A stretch of 64,000 nt of DNA, from assembly GCA_017408885.1 (NCBI GenBank), contig JAFQTT010000003.1, forward strand, positions 299,128 to 363,127, written 5' to 3'. The notes beneath the pieces were generated by a model. It made no database searches. It saw only the letters and a list, made by a program, of their open reading frames with translations, and had not been told where the DNA came from. This document shows positions 10,132-20,281 of this stretch, piece after piece; positions within the stretch are counted from its first letter, which is position 1, and each line of letters starts with the position of its first letter. This stretch comes from Methanocorpusculum sp. (GTDB lineage Archaea > Halobacteriota > Methanomicrobia > Methanomicrobiales > Methanocorpusculaceae). Both the position numbers and the translations under genes were made by a program.

Positions 10132-11418
10132 TTAAACCGTCCTGCGGTCAATAACACGTTTTGCTTTTCCTTCAAAGCGGGGAAGGGATCCCGGCTCTTT
10201 GAGTTCGACACGGGCGCGAATGGTCAGCGTCTCCTGAAGAGCTTTCATAATTTTTGCCTGGAGTCTTGAAAGGTCCGCGAGTTCGCCGGAGAAGACAGAC
10301 TTGCTCATCTCGACTTCTATTGTCATCTCGTCAAGGTGGTTGATTCTGTCGATGTAAACCATGAACTGGTCTCCGACATCCGGGATGTTCTTTAAGACGT
10401 GTTCAATCTGACTCGGGAATACGTTGATTCCGCGAATCGTGAGCATATCGTCGCTTCTTCCAAAGAAGCGGGCAAGCTTCTGTCCCCTGCCGCATGGACA
10501 GTCATCTTCCATGAGCATGGTGATATCTCCTGTGCGGTAGCGCAGAAGCGGCATTGCTTCTTTGACGAGCGGTGTTACGACGAGTTCTCCTTTCTCGCCG
10601 GCTTCGAGTGTTTCTCCGGTCTTGGGGTCAATAATCTCGACGAGGTAGCTGTCGTGCCAGATGTGAAGACCGTCCTGTTCCTGACATTCAAAGGCGACGC
10701 CCGGACCGAAAAGTTCGCTCATTCCATAGCTGTCGTAGGCTTTGACGCCTAAACGGTTTTCAAGGTCACGTCTTGTGTTGTCAGACCATGCTTCGGCACC
10801 AAAGCATCCGATTTTAAGAGAACTTAAGTCAGCGTTCATCTCTTCGGCTACTTCGGTTAAGTGCATGGCGTAACTTGGAGTACAGTGAAGAGCGGTTACG
10901 CCGAAGTCCTGAATCATTTCAATCTGACGTTTGGTGTTTCCAACGCCTGACGGGACTACAGCACATCCGATGGCTTCGGCTCCCATGTGGATTCCAAGAC
11001 CACCGGTGAATAAGGAATAGTTTGCTGCGTTCTGGAAGATATCGCCTGCTTTGATTCCAACCATGGTGAAGTTGCGGGCTAAGAGTTCAGTCCATGCGGC
11101 AAGATCGTTTTTGGTGTAGGCGACAACAGTCGGCTTTCCTGTGGTGCCGGATGTTGTGTGGATACGGTTTACCTGGTTCATCGGTACGGCTAAGAATCCG
11201 AATGGATATCCGCCGCGAAGATCTGCCTTTTTGGTGAACGGGATTTTGGTGATGTCGTCTAAGGTCTTGATGTCATCAGGAGAGATTCCTGCCTCTTTGA
11301 ACATCTGTTTGTAAAATCCGACATTCTGAGTCTGCTTAATGGTTGCCTTTAGGCGTTTTAGCTGGAGCTCTTTTAGGTCTTTGCCCTTTAAGGTCTCCAT
11401 CTTTTCATTCCAAAACAT
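10132..11418 (-). CDS. paaK: Phenylacetate-CoA ligase (copy 1)
   Basis: 428 residues. Paralogue of the downstream copy, with TTSGTTGKPTVVAYT, YDSYGMSELFGPG, YRTGDITM and GINVFPSQIEHVL. The pair together with the ACT protein forms one minus-strand operon. The copies differ throughout, so they probably prefer different aryl acids (for example phenylacetate and indoleacetate). The substrate cannot be read from the sequence. Confidence 0.88.
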   Translation of the reverse strand: MFWNEKMETLKGKDLKELQLKRLKATIKQTQNVGFYKQMFKEAGISPDDIKTLDDITKIPFTKKADLRGGYPFGFLAVPMNQVNRIHTTSGTTGKPTVVAYTKNDLAAWTELLARNFTMVGIKAGDIFQNAANYSLFTGGLGIHMGAEAIGCAVVPSGVGNTKRQIEMIQDFGVTALHCTPSYAMHLTEVAEEMNADLSSLKIGCFGAEAWSDNTRRDLENRLGVKAYDSYGMSELFGPGVAFECQEQDGLHIWHDSYLVEIIDPKTGETLEAGEKGELVVTPLVKEAMPLLRYRTGDITMLMEDDCPCGRGQKLARFFGRSDDMLTIRGINVFPSQIEHVLKNIPDVGDQFMVYIDRINHLDEMTIEVEMSKSVFSGELADLSRLQAKIMKALQETLTIRARVELKEPGSLPRFEGKAKRVIDRRTV

Positions 11419-11548
11419 AATTTATTCCTGCTCTTTGCTGTACGTGTGTATGGCACAAGGTGTCATGCTACTCGTTAGCACCCTACATATATGATGTGCT
11501 ACATATTAAGGGTTGCTTAATCACTTCAAAAAAGATGTGAAAAAAGTA

Positions 11549-12148
11549 TTATTTGCGGCAGACAATCGCCGCGTGGTCGATGTGATACGGATTAAGCCAC
11601 AGGCTCTTTTCGATTGTAAGACCGGCTGCTTCAAGCTCTGCGCAGCTTTCCGCAAAGACCTCTTCTGGAGTTTTTCTGATGTCGACAGAACGTGTCTTAA
11701 GCATCAGAATAAGCCTGCCTCCTTTTTTCAGGAATGGAATGTGGCGGACTGCAATTCCTGCCTGATTGGGCTGAGCCACATCCATGTACACCATGTCAGC
11801 AGGCTCTAAAAGGGCTGCATACTCTCTTGGTCTTGTGGCATCTCCATAGATTGGGATGATGTTTTTACGTCTTGCAGAAACAGCCAGTAAATCCTGCATC
11901 GGGCGCGGAGCGAACTCGACAGCATAGACGCACTCGGTGTAGTCTGCAACGTGCGAGACTGTCGTACCGTTGGCCGCTCCTAAGTAGAGCACAACCTCAT
12001 CTTTTTTCAGGTCTGTTGTCTTGTCAAGATACCAGAGTGCAGAAAGTTTGCTTCTGTACGGATCCCAAACGCGGCATCCTTCAAGCATTCTTTCTCCATA
12101 GACGCCGCCTGCACCTTCAGACACCAGAGTTCCCCGAATGTCCTTCAT
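11549..12148 (-). CDS. flpA: Fibrillarin-like rRNA/tRNA 2'-O-methyltransferase
   Basis: 199 residues. Catalytic subunit of archaeal box C/D sRNPs, which methylate ribose 2'-OH at sites chosen by guide RNAs. Seen: N-terminal YGERMLEGCRVWDPYRSKL, SAM-binding VVLYLGAANGTTVSHVAD at about 47-64, GDATRPREY, and MDVAQPNQ. Start overlaps the nop5 stop (ATGA), so the two subunits are co-translated. Confidence 0.95.
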   Translation of the reverse strand: MKDIRGTLVSEGAGGVYGERMLEGCRVWDPYRSKLSALWYLDKTTDLKKDEVVLYLGAANGTTVSHVADYTECVYAVEFAPRPMQDLLAVSARRKNIIPIYGDATRPREYAALLEPADMVYMDVAQPNQAGIAVRHIPFLKKGGRLILMLKTRSVDIRKTPEEVFAESCAELEAAGLTIEKSLWLNPYHIDHAAIVCRK

Positions 12149-12981
12149 TTGGAAACCTCCATGAGTTTGTCAATCTTTTCGTTTGCATCAGCGAGGAATG
12201 CCTCGTCAAGTTCTCCCCGAAACGCATCAAGGCGGGCTGCGATTGCAAGTTTGGAGGCTAAAATTCTCGCAAGCTTTCCTCTTACATCACGCGGGGCGTT
12301 GTGAACTCTTCTGTGCTGAAAAATCAGACCGTGTTTTGGGGAAGGAGTGCCTGCTCTGATATGGGAGAATAACGCAGACTCAGCTCCAAGAACCTGAATC
12401 GAAGAAGCGGCCATTCTGGAAATTATGGAAAGACCGCCTGCTCTAGACATTAACCGTGCGGCAACCAGCCCTCCGACTAAGGCACTCATATTCGGGATTA
12501 CCTCATCTGCTTTGCGTGAGACATCCTTCATGAGCTGGGTTCTAAGATTTGTGAGAGACAAAATCTCGCGGGCTACATGTTTCATCGAAGGGTTTTTGGA
12601 TTTTGCAATGGTCTGAATGAACTTCTTCGATGCGGCTTTATTGTATTTTCTGGATGAATCCGGGGTTGTTGACTGATGCCATTCAGTAAGCCTCTCTGTT
12701 AAAAGATTGATGACCTCATCAAGTTCATCGAGCATACGCACCATCTGCAGAAGGTCTGTGTCCTTTTCAGAAAGAGAGGCGGCAATTCCTTCTTCAGCCA
12801 TTGAGGAGGCGACAGCTCTGACAGATGCTATATATTCGGCTCTGGATGATACAAGCCCTGCATCTTTTAGCTCTGTCCAGTCGCAGAGCTTCTTTGGAGC
12901 GTTATCAGTATTTTTCCGAACCCTTTCTGCAGCCTCGCTTGTATCGATTGAGTAAGAGCCGGATTCCCCATACCAGTTCAT
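12145..12981 (-). CDS. Nop5/Nop56 family box C/D sRNP core protein
   Basis: 278 residues. Scaffold that joins fibrillarin to the L7Ae-bound guide RNA. Seen: a coiled-coil/helical region (about 90-140) and the Nop domain with PNMSALVGGLVAARLMSRAGGL, IQVLGAESALFSH and KHGLIFQH followed by RGKLARILASKLAIAAR. It is short compared with eukaryotic Nop56, as usual in archaea. Start at ATG 12981 (MNWYGESG); a longer ORF reading upstream lacks family support. Confidence 0.93.
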   Translation of the reverse strand: MNWYGESGSYSIDTSEAAERVRKNTDNAPKKLCDWTELKDAGLVSSRAEYIASVRAVASSMAEEGIAASLSEKDTDLLQMVRMLDELDEVINLLTERLTEWHQSTTPDSSRKYNKAASKKFIQTIAKSKNPSMKHVAREILSLTNLRTQLMKDVSRKADEVIPNMSALVGGLVAARLMSRAGGLSIISRMAASSIQVLGAESALFSHIRAGTPSPKHGLIFQHRRVHNAPRDVRGKLARILASKLAIAARLDAFRGELDEAFLADANEKIDKLMEVSK

Positions 12982-13077
12982 GATGTAATAGTATGTTCTT
13001 CCTGACAGATTATTGTGCCGCGAGATACTGCAAACCCGCGGCAAAATAATCAATAATAAAAGACAAATAAATTTAGT

Positions 13078-14016
13078 ATGCTGAATACGTACAGGGGATG
13101 CCTGCTTGGGGCAGTTTTAGGCGATGCCCTTGGGATGCCGTATGAGACGCTTCCGGCAAGACGGCTTGGAAGACTTAGTGCACCGGCATTTGGAAGAGCC
13201 TACCGAGGTCATCCGAACCACAACCTGCTTCCGGGACAATATACTGATGATGGACAGATTATCCTAATCGCCGCAAGAAACTTAAGTGATGGTGCATTCA
13301 ATCAGGAAGAGTATGCAAAAGAGCTTCTTAGAACATACTCGCTTAATAAATTCAGATATCCTGACGGAGTACTTTTTGCGGCATGCAAGAGAATGGAGAG
13401 CTCAAATAACCTGCTTGAGTCAGGAGTTAACTCTGAATCTGCCGGATGCATGAGCCTGGCTGTTCCATTTGCTCTCGCATTCAAAGACAGAAAGGAGATG
13501 GCAAAGGCCTTAATTCCTGTATGCTGTATCACCCATACTCACCCTGCAGCCCACGCGGCAACCCTTGGTTTTGCACTTCTGCTCAATACTTTAATCGAAA
13601 CACATGATGTAAATGCGGCATTTGCAGCTCTGGATTCTGCGGCACAGAATATGGATGCAGAGCTTTTCACAAGACTTCAGACAGCATACCGCTTTGAATC
13701 ATCAGGTATGAGTGTGGATGAGGCGGCAGCAGTTATCGGAACTTCGTCTTCAGTATACCAGACGCTTCCAATGGCCGCTTTCCTCTGCAAAAGATTCTAT
13801 GTCCCAGAAGAACTTTTAGCGGCGGCGGTTACCGTTGGCGGAAATGCAGGAACAATTACGATGCTGTGCGGAGCATTTGCCGGAGCAAGGTTTGGAATCG
13901 AGTCTCTTCCAGCAGAGCTTCTAAGAAGTCTTGAGAGAGTAAGCGTCTTCGATGAGCTTGCGGCAAAGTTCTACGAAGCAGGTTTACCAAAAGAAGAAGA
14001 GCCCAAGGAAGAATAA
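13078..14016 (+). CDS. ADP-ribosylglycohydrolase (DraG/ARH3 family)
   Basis: 312 residues. Removes ADP-ribose from proteins, nucleic acids or metabolites using two metal ions. Seen: GCLLGAVLGDALGMPYE, the metal-ligand motif YTDDGQI near residue 58, THTHPAAHAA, and GGNAGTITMLCGAFAGARFG, which replaces the more usual GGDTDT/GGDADT second metal motif. The Asp pair of that motif is therefore not evident, and activity is uncertain. Divergent from nop5 across a 96-bp AT-rich gap. Confidence 0.82.
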   Translation: MLNTYRGCLLGAVLGDALGMPYETLPARRLGRLSAPAFGRAYRGHPNHNLLPGQYTDDGQIILIAARNLSDGAFNQEEYAKELLRTYSLNKFRYPDGVLFAACKRMESSNNLLESGVNSESAGCMSLAVPFALAFKDRKEMAKALIPVCCITHTHPAAHAATLGFALLLNTLIETHDVNAAFAALDSAAQNMDAELFTRLQTAYRFESSGMSVDEAAAVIGTSSSVYQTLPMAAFLCKRFYVPEELLAAAVTVGGNAGTITMLCGAFAGARFGIESLPAELLRSLERVSVFDELAAKFYEAGLPKEEEPKEE

Positions 14017-14069
14017 ATTCTCTTTTTTGACTGTTGTCTTATTTGAAAAAACGGTAAGAATGAAAAGAG

Positions 14070-14402
14070 TTATTCAGAAGATATTCCATCGAGCTGTTCT
14101 GCAAGACGCGGAATATCAACTGAAACAATCATCCAAAGCTTGTCTAAGTCGATGTCTGCATATCCGTGAATGAGTTTGTCGCGGGTTCTTGCCATTTCAC
14201 GAATTGGGATATCCGGGTGTGCTTCCAGAAATTCAGCAGACAGCCTTTTTGCCGCTTCACCGATAACTTCAAGAGATCGAATTAAGGCATTCTGATACAG
14301 CATGCTTTCAAATAACTCTTCACGAGATATTTTCGGCAGTGTTTCAAGGATGAAGTCAGCCTGGTGTTTGATGTCTCCGATGTAGAGTTCGTCTTTTTTC
14401 AT
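14070..14402 (-). CDS. hepT: HepT-like RNase toxin (DUF86)
   Basis: 110 residues. HEPN ribonuclease of the MntA-HepT toxin-antitoxin type. Seen: the R-x4-H-x-Y motif at Arg74, His79, Tyr81 (RDKLIHGY), the catalytic and AMPylation site of the family. Its start overlaps the mntA stop by 4 nt. A second, diverged pair lies at 54128-54780. Confidence 0.85.
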   Translation of the reverse strand: MKKDELYIGDIKHQADFILETLPKISREELFESMLYQNALIRSLEVIGEAAKRLSAEFLEAHPDIPIREMARTRDKLIHGYADIDLDKLWMIVSVDIPRLAEQLDGISSE

Positions 14403-14731
14403 GCAGCAGCCTCTGTTTCATTTCCGAAGAGAATCATTTCCGGCTCGACATATTTTCGAAGTCTTTCATTCATCCAGCGGATTGATACGAAGTCGATGTT
14501 TCTTCCAAAGAGAGTTTCTAAATATTCTGTTACGTGAGCGTATTCAAAGAGATCGCCTCTTCCCTCTTCAAATGCGTACAGCACATCAACATCAGAGCTT
14601 TCGCTGTCGTCACCCCGTGCAACAGAGCCGAAAATGCCAATCGTTTTGATGCCGAAACGTTTCTTAAGCTCAGGGAGATGGTTCTGAAGTTTTTCGAGAA
14701 CCTCTTCTCTGATGCTGACATATGCTGACAT
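14399..14731 (-). CDS. mntA: MntA-type minimal nucleotidyltransferase antitoxin
   Basis: 110 residues. Pol-beta fold with GSVARGD and the catalytic pair Asp47/Asp49 (SSDVDVL). In characterised pairs MntA adds AMP to the HepT tyrosine and silences the toxin. Encoded directly upstream of hepT. A TATA-like TTATATC lies about 35 bp upstream at 14770. Confidence 0.85.
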   Translation of the reverse strand: MSAYVSIREEVLEKLQNHLPELKKRFGIKTIGIFGSVARGDDSESSDVDVLYAFEEGRGDLFEYAHVTEYLETLFGRNIDFVSIRWMNERLRKYVEPEMILFGNETEAAA

Positions 14732-14865
14732 TAGTTATTGTATAATTAGTACAGAGCAGATATAAGTTTTTAGGAGGGAAAAACAGGCTGCCTCTTCCCC
14801 CACATTCAAAGATTTTCAGACCAACGGGCGGAAAGTGTATAAGAATTACGCCCTAATATTATCCT

Positions 14866-16146
14866 ATGAATACCATCCTCCAGACAGCACTGGATTTAAC
14901 CGAACTGTCTCGGGCAATGCAGATAGCCCGCGAAGCTGTTCTCGGCGGAACCGATTGGATAGAAGCGGGAACTCCCTTAATCAAAAGCGAGGGAATGAAC
15001 GCGGTTCGCGAACTTGCAAAAGAGTTTCCGAACCACAAAATTATTGCAGACCTGAAAACCTCTGATACAGGAGGCCTCGAGGTCGAAATGGCAGCAAAGG
15101 CAGGCGCAGATGTTGTCTGCATCTTAGCATCCGCAGATGACGCGGTAATCCTTGATGCTCTTCGGGGCGCTGCACTTTATGGTGTCGAGCTGATGGCAGA
15201 TATGATGAATGTGGCAGATGTCGCATCACGTGCCAGACAGCTTGCAGACATGGGTGTTCATATCATAAATGCCCACGTTGGAATCGACCAGCAGATGGAG
15301 GGAAAAAATCCTCTCGATATCTTATCCGAGATTAGCGGGCTTGGCGTAAAGGTCGCAGCGGCAGGAGGGCTGAATGCTGAAACAGCGGCAGCGGCAGCGG
15401 CAGCCGGCGCAGATATTGTAATTGTAGGTGCAGGAATTGTGAAGGCCGCAGATGTTGAGGCCGCGGCACGCGCTGTCCGCGAGGCGATTGATTCACCCGC
15501 TGCTGCAAAGCCGAAGACAAAAACCGTAGACGATGAGATTCGTGAAATCTTAAACGAAGTCTCAGCCCCTCACGTAACTGATGCCCTCTACAGAAAAGGA
15601 GCAATGTGGGGAATCTCAGCCCGCCACGTCCCAAAAAAGATGGTTGGAAAAGCCGTGACAGTCCAAACATTTGGCGGCGACTGGTCAAAGCCGGTTCAGG
15701 CAATCGATGTCTGCGAGGCAGGAGATGTCCTCGTCATAAACAACAGCGAGAGATGCGACATCGCACCCTGGGGAGAGCTTGCCACCCGTTCTGCAATTAA
15801 CCGCGGGGTTGCCGGAATCATCATCGACGGGGCAGTCCGTGACTGGGACGACATCATCGAACTGGATATACCGGTATATGCAAAGGCAATCCAGCCAAAT
15901 GCCGGAGAGCCGAAGGGCTTTGGCGAAATCAATGCTGAAATTACCTGCTGCGGACAGCCGGTGCGCCCGGGAGACTGGATTATCGGAGACCTTTCAGGAA
16001 TTGTTGTTATTCCACGCGAGCGTGCATACGAGGTTGCCCGCCGCGCCCATGAGATTTACAAGACCGAGATTCGCGTAAGAGAGGAAATTCGCCGCGGCGG
16101 AACTCTTGGTTCGCTTCAGCAGCTTCTTCGGTGGGAGAAGAAATGA
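14866..16146 (+). CDS. hps: 3-hexulose-6-phosphate synthase fused to an RraA-like domain
   Basis: 426 residues. The N-terminal barrel (about 1-210: ALDLTELSRAMQIA, ADLKTSDTGG, HVGIDQQ, AAAGGLNAET) is hexulose-6-phosphate synthase/formaldehyde lyase, which in archaea without an oxidative pentose pathway yields ribulose 5-phosphate. After a Pro/Lys/Thr linker (about 212-222) comes an RraA-like domain (about 225-415) with GGDWSKPVQAIDVCEAGDVLVI and DGAVRDWDDI; relatives are aldolases or RNase E regulators. A TATA-like GTGTATAAGA at about 14837 puts the start site at or next to the ATG, so the mRNA may be leaderless. First gene of an operon with TPR and ogg. Confidence 0.88.
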   Translation: MNTILQTALDLTELSRAMQIAREAVLGGTDWIEAGTPLIKSEGMNAVRELAKEFPNHKIIADLKTSDTGGLEVEMAAKAGADVVCILASADDAVILDALRGAALYGVELMADMMNVADVASRARQLADMGVHIINAHVGIDQQMEGKNPLDILSEISGLGVKVAAAGGLNAETAAAAAAAGADIVIVGAGIVKAADVEAAARAVREAIDSPAAAKPKTKTVDDEIREILNEVSAPHVTDALYRKGAMWGISARHVPKKMVGKAVTVQTFGGDWSKPVQAIDVCEAGDVLVINNSERCDIAPWGELATRSAINRGVAGIIIDGAVRDWDDIIELDIPVYAKAIQPNAGEPKGFGEINAEITCCGQPVRPGDWIIGDLSGIVVIPRERAYEVARRAHEIYKTEIRVREEIRRGGTLGSLQQLLRWEKK

Positions 16147-16925
16147 GAAAGCCAAAAGTTACAAACCCGTCTGATCCGGTTCTCTGGTGTAAGGAAGCAG
16201 CAACCCGAATGGAGGCAGGAGACAGCAAAGGTGCTATCTACTGTTATCAGGAGTCGCTGAAGCTGAGACCGGAGGTCTCGGATGTCTGGTTCAACGTAGG
16301 CCTTCTCTACGAGAAGAGCGGAGACCGCGAGGCAGCACTAGGGTGCTATCTTACCGCGTCAAAGATGTTTCCATCAGACTTCCGCTTCCCGGCAGAGAGA
16401 GCACGCATGCTTGCAGAGATGAAGCACTTCTCAGAAGCCGCAGAGGTTATATCAGAAGCAGTTACCATCAATCCTCACTCACCGCTTCTTTTGTCAAACA
16501 AGGCGGCGTACCTGATTTTCTCTCAGAATCCGGCGGAGGCTTTGAAAGCGGCAGACGAGGCTTTATCCATTGATCCGGCATACACAGCAGCCTTCCTGCA
16601 TAAGGCGCATGCTCTGCTTCTCTTAGGAAATGGAGAGGAGGCACGCACCGTTTTGGATGAGGCAGACGAGAGCGACCCTCGCGTATTGAAGATGAAGGCA
16701 AACATCAGCCTTCGCCTGTCTGATTTTGCAGCAGGCCTTTCTGCTGCGCAGAAACTGGTTGAGATGACTCCGGAAGATGACGAGGCATGGAGCCTTTTAG
16801 GCTCGGCATCCGCATACTCAGGAGACACCGAAGGGGCGGTAAAGGCGTTTATGCAGGCAATGAAGCTGAATCCAAAGGAGAAGTCCTACAAGGCAAATCT
16901 CGTTGCCGTAAAGGGTATGAAGTAA
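16143..16925 (+). CDS. TPR-repeat protein
   Basis: 260 residues made almost entirely of tetratricopeptide repeats (about seven, e.g. WFNVGLLYEKSGDREAALGC, AFLHKAHALLLLGNGEEA). No signal peptide or membrane segment, so a cytoplasmic scaffold; partner unknown. I choose ATG 16143, which overlaps the hps stop (ATGA), over a GTG four codons upstream. Confidence 0.8.
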   Translation: MRKPKVTNPSDPVLWCKEAATRMEAGDSKGAIYCYQESLKLRPEVSDVWFNVGLLYEKSGDREAALGCYLTASKMFPSDFRFPAERARMLAEMKHFSEAAEVISEAVTINPHSPLLLSNKAAYLIFSQNPAEALKAADEALSIDPAYTAAFLHKAHALLLLGNGEEARTVLDEADESDPRVLKMKANISLRLSDFAAGLSAAQKLVEMTPEDDEAWSLLGSASAYSGDTEGAVKAFMQAMKLNPKEKSYKANLVAVKGMK

Positions 16926-16927
16926 CA

Positions 16928-17767
16928 ATGAAGTCCCTAAAACTAACCGTCCCCTTCAATCTTGACCTCTCTGTTTCCTGCGGTCAGTCTTTTCGATGGA
17001 GAAAGATTAACGGGTTCTGGTACGCTCCCGTGGGCGAAGCAGTCTGGAAGGTGAAGCAGGATGGTGATGTCCTGTTCTACGACGGGACAACCGAAGAAGA
17101 CCTCATCAGATATTTTGGATTGGATGTACCGCTCGATGACATCCTAAAAGACATCGATCGTGATGACCTGATTCACTCGGCAGTTTCATCGTGCAGAGGT
17201 CTTCGCCTCCACAGACAGCCGACATTCGAGTGTCTGATTTCATACATCTGTGCGACATGTGCAAATATACCCGGAATTCAGATGCGGATTGAAAATCTCG
17301 CAAAAACCTATGGCCGCCCGCTTGAAGCTGACGGGATGACATTCTACACATTCCCAAATCCTGCGGATTTAGCATGCGAAGCACCGGAAAATATCCGGCT
17401 CTGCAAGGTCGGATACCGCGACAAATACATCTGCGGGGCAGCGGCCTACGCGGCAGAGAATCCAAACTGGGATGAACGGATTTTCGCGATGAGTTATGCG
17501 GAGGCGAAGCGCGAGCTGACATCTCTTTCCGGTGTGGGCCCGAAGGTTGCAGACTGTGTTCTGCTCTTCGCATTTGAAAAATACGAGGCAGTCCCAATAG
17601 ACGTCTGGATGGAGAGGATTTTCAGGACGCGGTATCTTTGTTCGGAGAAGAAGCTCTCGTATGAAAAAGCGGCAGGATATGCGAGAGAGCATTTCGGAAA
17701 GTATGCGGGGTATGCGCAGGAGTACCTGTTTGCGGAGAGGGAAATAATCGCTAAAAAAGGAGAGTAA
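16928..17767 (+). CDS. ogg: 8-oxoguanine DNA glycosylase/AP lyase (Ogg1 type)
   Basis: 279 residues. Excises 8-oxoguanine and nicks the strand by beta-elimination. Seen: N-terminal FNLDLSVSCGQSFRW, typical of the OGG1 N-domain, then the HhH-GPD module with LSGVGPKVADC. Lys206 matches the Schiff-base lysine and Asp225 (VPIDVWM) the catalytic aspartate. The usual NNNI loop reads CANI here. Start ATG 16928 is 2 nt after the TPR stop; converges on srp54 with a 4-nt gap. Confidence 0.92.
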   Translation: MKSLKLTVPFNLDLSVSCGQSFRWRKINGFWYAPVGEAVWKVKQDGDVLFYDGTTEEDLIRYFGLDVPLDDILKDIDRDDLIHSAVSSCRGLRLHRQPTFECLISYICATCANIPGIQMRIENLAKTYGRPLEADGMTFYTFPNPADLACEAPENIRLCKVGYRDKYICGAAAYAAENPNWDERIFAMSYAEAKRELTSLSGVGPKVADCVLLFAFEKYEAVPIDVWMERIFRTRYLCSEKKLSYEKAAGYAREHFGKYAGYAQEYLFAEREIIAKKGE

Positions 17768-17771
17768 GGTT

Positions 17772-19112
17772 TTACATAGGACCCATAGGTCCCATGCCGC
17801 CTTTCTGCATCTGCTTCATCATTTTACCCATGGCCATGCGGTTTCCGCGGAAGCCTTTGAGGGTTTTCTGCATCATCTTGTAGTATTTCATCAGGTCGCG
17901 AACCTCTTCAAGAGATGTTCCGGAACCTTTTGCAACACGAATCATGCGGGAGGTGTTGATTAAAGACGGCTCGTCTAACTCCTGCGGAGTCATCGAATCC
18001 ATGATGATTCTAAACCGCTTCATCTTCTCAGCAGTTCCATCGAGTGCTTCGCTTGGAAGCTTCATACCGCCAAGAGGCAGCATGGACATAACCTGCTTTA
18101 ACGGTCCCATCTTCTGGACTGCTTCGAGCTGTTTGTACATGTCATTTAACGAGAACTTGCCGCGAAGCATTGCATTGACGTCAACGTCTTCTGCATCAAT
18201 CGACTCCTCTGCCTTCTCGACTAAGGCTTTGAGGTCACCCATTCCAAGAAGGCGTGAGATAAATCCGTTCGGCTCGAACTTCTCGAGGTCGTCGATGGTT
18301 TCTCCTTCTCCGATGAAGACGATACCGGACTGAGTCTCGGCAACGGCAGACATTGCACCTCCACCTTTTGCGGTACCATCCATCTTGGTAACGATTACGC
18401 CGTCGATTCCGATAGCTTCGTGGAATCTTCTTGCCTGCTCGCGGGCTGCCTGACCGATTGCCGCGTCAATCACGAGCCAGCGGTGATCAGGGTGTAAGAA
18501 GTCATTAATCTGAGTAATCTCATCGATTAAGTCGTCCTCTAATGCGTGACGTCCAGCGGTATCGACAATGATGACCTCGTTGTCCTTTAAGACTTCCAGA
18601 CCATCGCGGACGATTTTTACCGCGTCCTTTTCCATCGGATCGCCGTAGCATGGGACGTTCATTTTCTTACAGAGCGTCTCGAGCTGTGCAAATGCTCCCG
18701 GACGGAAGTTGTCTGCACCAATCGCCGCGACTTTAAGTCCCTTTCTCTGGAAGTAGCGGCAGAGCTTTCCGGTCGTTGTGGTCTTTCCAGAACCCTGAAG
18801 ACCGGCCATTAAGATTTTCTGCGGGCGAAGGGCGAAGTCTGCCTCCTTTCCAACAAGTCCTACTAACTCCTGATAGACGATGCGGAGAACATGCTCGCGG
18901 GCGTTGATTCCCTTCGGCATGTCCTCTGCCAATGCACGGGACTTAATCGACTGGGAAAGCTGCATGACGAGCTTGACGTTTACATCAGACGAAAGAAGCG
19001 CACGCTGTAAGTCGCGGACAAGTTCATCAACTGCGGCGCGGTCAATGACCGTCTTTCCCGCGAGCTTCTTCATCGCATCCTTTAAGGAGTTGGAGAGGTT
19101 ATCGAGAACCAT
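17772..19112 (-). CDS. srp54: Signal recognition particle 54 kDa protein
   Basis: 446 residues. GTPase that binds signal sequences and 7S RNA. Seen: N domain (1-90), P-loop [14 protein letters not shown] near 106, [18 protein letters not shown], and a C-terminal M domain with a methionine/glycine-rich tail ([19 protein letters not shown]). The start overlaps the ftsY stop by one base (TGATG), so it is coupled to its own receptor. Confidence 0.97.
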   Translation of the reverse strand: MVLDNLSNSLKDAMKKLAGKTVIDRAAVDELVRDLQRALLSSDVNVKLVMQLSQSIKSRALAEDMPKGINAREHVLRIVYQELVGLVGKEADFALRPQKILMAGLQGSGKTTTTGKLCRYFQRKGLKVAAIGADNFRPGAFAQLETLCKKMNVPCYGDPMEKDAVKIVRDGLEVLKDNEVIIVDTAGRHALEDDLIDEITQINDFLHPDHRWLVIDAAIGQAAREQARRFHEAIGIDGVIVTKMDGTAKGGGAMSAVAETQSGIVFIGEGETIDDLEKFEPNGFISRLLGMGDLKALVEKAEESIDAEDVDVNAMLRGKFSLNDMYKQLEAVQKMGPLKQVMSMLPLGGMKLPSEALDGTAEKMKRFRIIMDSMTPQELDEPSLINTSRMIRVAKGSGTSLEEVRDLMKYYKMMQKTLKGFRGNRMAMGKMMKQMQKGGMGPMGPM

Positions 19113-20206
19113 CAGTTATCCTCTCCGAAGATTTCGTCGATGATAAGAGACGGGGTAAACGGTTTCATATCGGTGTACTCCTGTCCGACACCAAGGAACA
19201 CAAGCGGCTTTCCAATTGTGTAGGCGATGGAGATAGCAGCGCCTCCTTTCGGGTCCATATCGACTTTGGTTAAGATAACTCCGTCGGTGGAGACGGTCTT
19301 TTCGAACTCTTCAGCACGGATTACCGCATCGTTTCCGGCGACTGCTTCATCCACATAGAAGACTAAATCCGGCTTCATGACGCGCTTGATTTTGTCAAGC
19401 TGGTTCATGAGGTTTACTCTGTTGTGGAAACGTCCGGCAGAATCTGCGAGGACGACATCAGTGTTGTGTGCCTTTGCGTAGTTTACGGTATCGAAGAGGA
19501 CGGCAGACGGATCTGCTCCCTCCTGATGTGCGATGAGTTTGACGCCTAATCTGTCACAGTGGACGCGAATCTGCTCGATAGCGCCGGCTCTGAAGGTGTC
19601 GCCTGCTCCGACAACAACAGACAGCCCCTGGGACTGGAGAAGGGCTGCGATTTTTGCAACAGATGTGGTCTTGCCTGTTCCGTTGACACCGGTGAAGAGA
19701 ATTTTGACGGGCTTCTCGTGAGTATTGATGTATTGTACGAGGTCAAATCCGTCTCCTAAGACATTCTCGATTGCGTGTTTGAGTGCTTCTGTTACCACTT
19801 TGTCTGCGGAGTCGAACATTTTGCGGTGCGTTCCGACGAGCTCTTTTTTCATGTGCTCGGTGATGGCTTCAGCTACCGGATAGGCGACATCTGCTTCGAG
19901 GAGCACCATCTGTAAGTCAAAGAGGGTTTCTTCGATGTCCTTTTCGGAGAGAACAAACTCGCGTTCGACAACTAATGTCTTTAAGCGGGAGAAGATGCTT
20001 GGACGTTTTGCTTCTTCCTCCTCTTCTTCTAAGACCGGCTCAGGTTTTGGCACTTCCTGAACAGGTGCCGCGGGCGAAGCAGGAGCTGCATCATCTATTT
20101 TGGTTTCGGTTATCGGAGTTTCCGGTGCGGGTAATTCCTCTAAAACAGGAGTTTCTTCCTTCTTTTTCTTACCCAGACCGAGAACTCTCTTCAGTCCTTC
20201 AAACAT
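19112..20206 (-). CDS. ftsY: SRP receptor FtsY
   Basis: 364 residues. Membrane-associated GTPase that docks SRP. An acidic, Pro/Glu-rich A region (about 20-70) precedes NG domains with [22 protein letters not shown] and [15 protein letters not shown] box GGAATTTATAGCC (about 20229-20241) sits about 25 bp upstream, so the transcript is probably nearly leaderless. Confidence 0.96.
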   Translation of the reverse strand: MFEGLKRVLGLGKKKKEETPVLEELPAPETPITETKIDDAAPASPAAPVQEVPKPEPVLEEEEEEAKRPSIFSRLKTLVVEREFVLSEKDIEETLFDLQMVLLEADVAYPVAEAITEHMKKELVGTHRKMFDSADKVVTEALKHAIENVLGDGFDLVQYINTHEKPVKILFTGVNGTGKTTSVAKIAALLQSQGLSVVVGAGDTFRAGAIEQIRVHCDRLGVKLIAHQEGADPSAVLFDTVNYAKAHNTDVVLADSAGRFHNRVNLMNQLDKIKRVMKPDLVFYVDEAVAGNDAVIRAEEFEKTVSTDGVILTKVDMDPKGGAAISIAYTIGKPLVFLGVGQEYTDMKPFTPSLIIDEIFGEDN

Positions 20207-20244
20207 TATTTATTTATTCGGCGGTCAGGCTATAAATTCCTCTC

Positions 20245-20258
20245 TATCTATAGATAGT
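20245..20258. promoter_or_regulatory. 14-bp palindrome upstream of the ftsY TATA box
   Basis: CTATCTATAGATAG is a perfect palindrome just upstream of the ftsY TATA box and after the hydrolase stop. Possible activator or repressor site; no factor is known. Confidence 0.35.
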
Positions 20259-20281
20259 ATTGAAGGATTTTTGAGGAAAAA

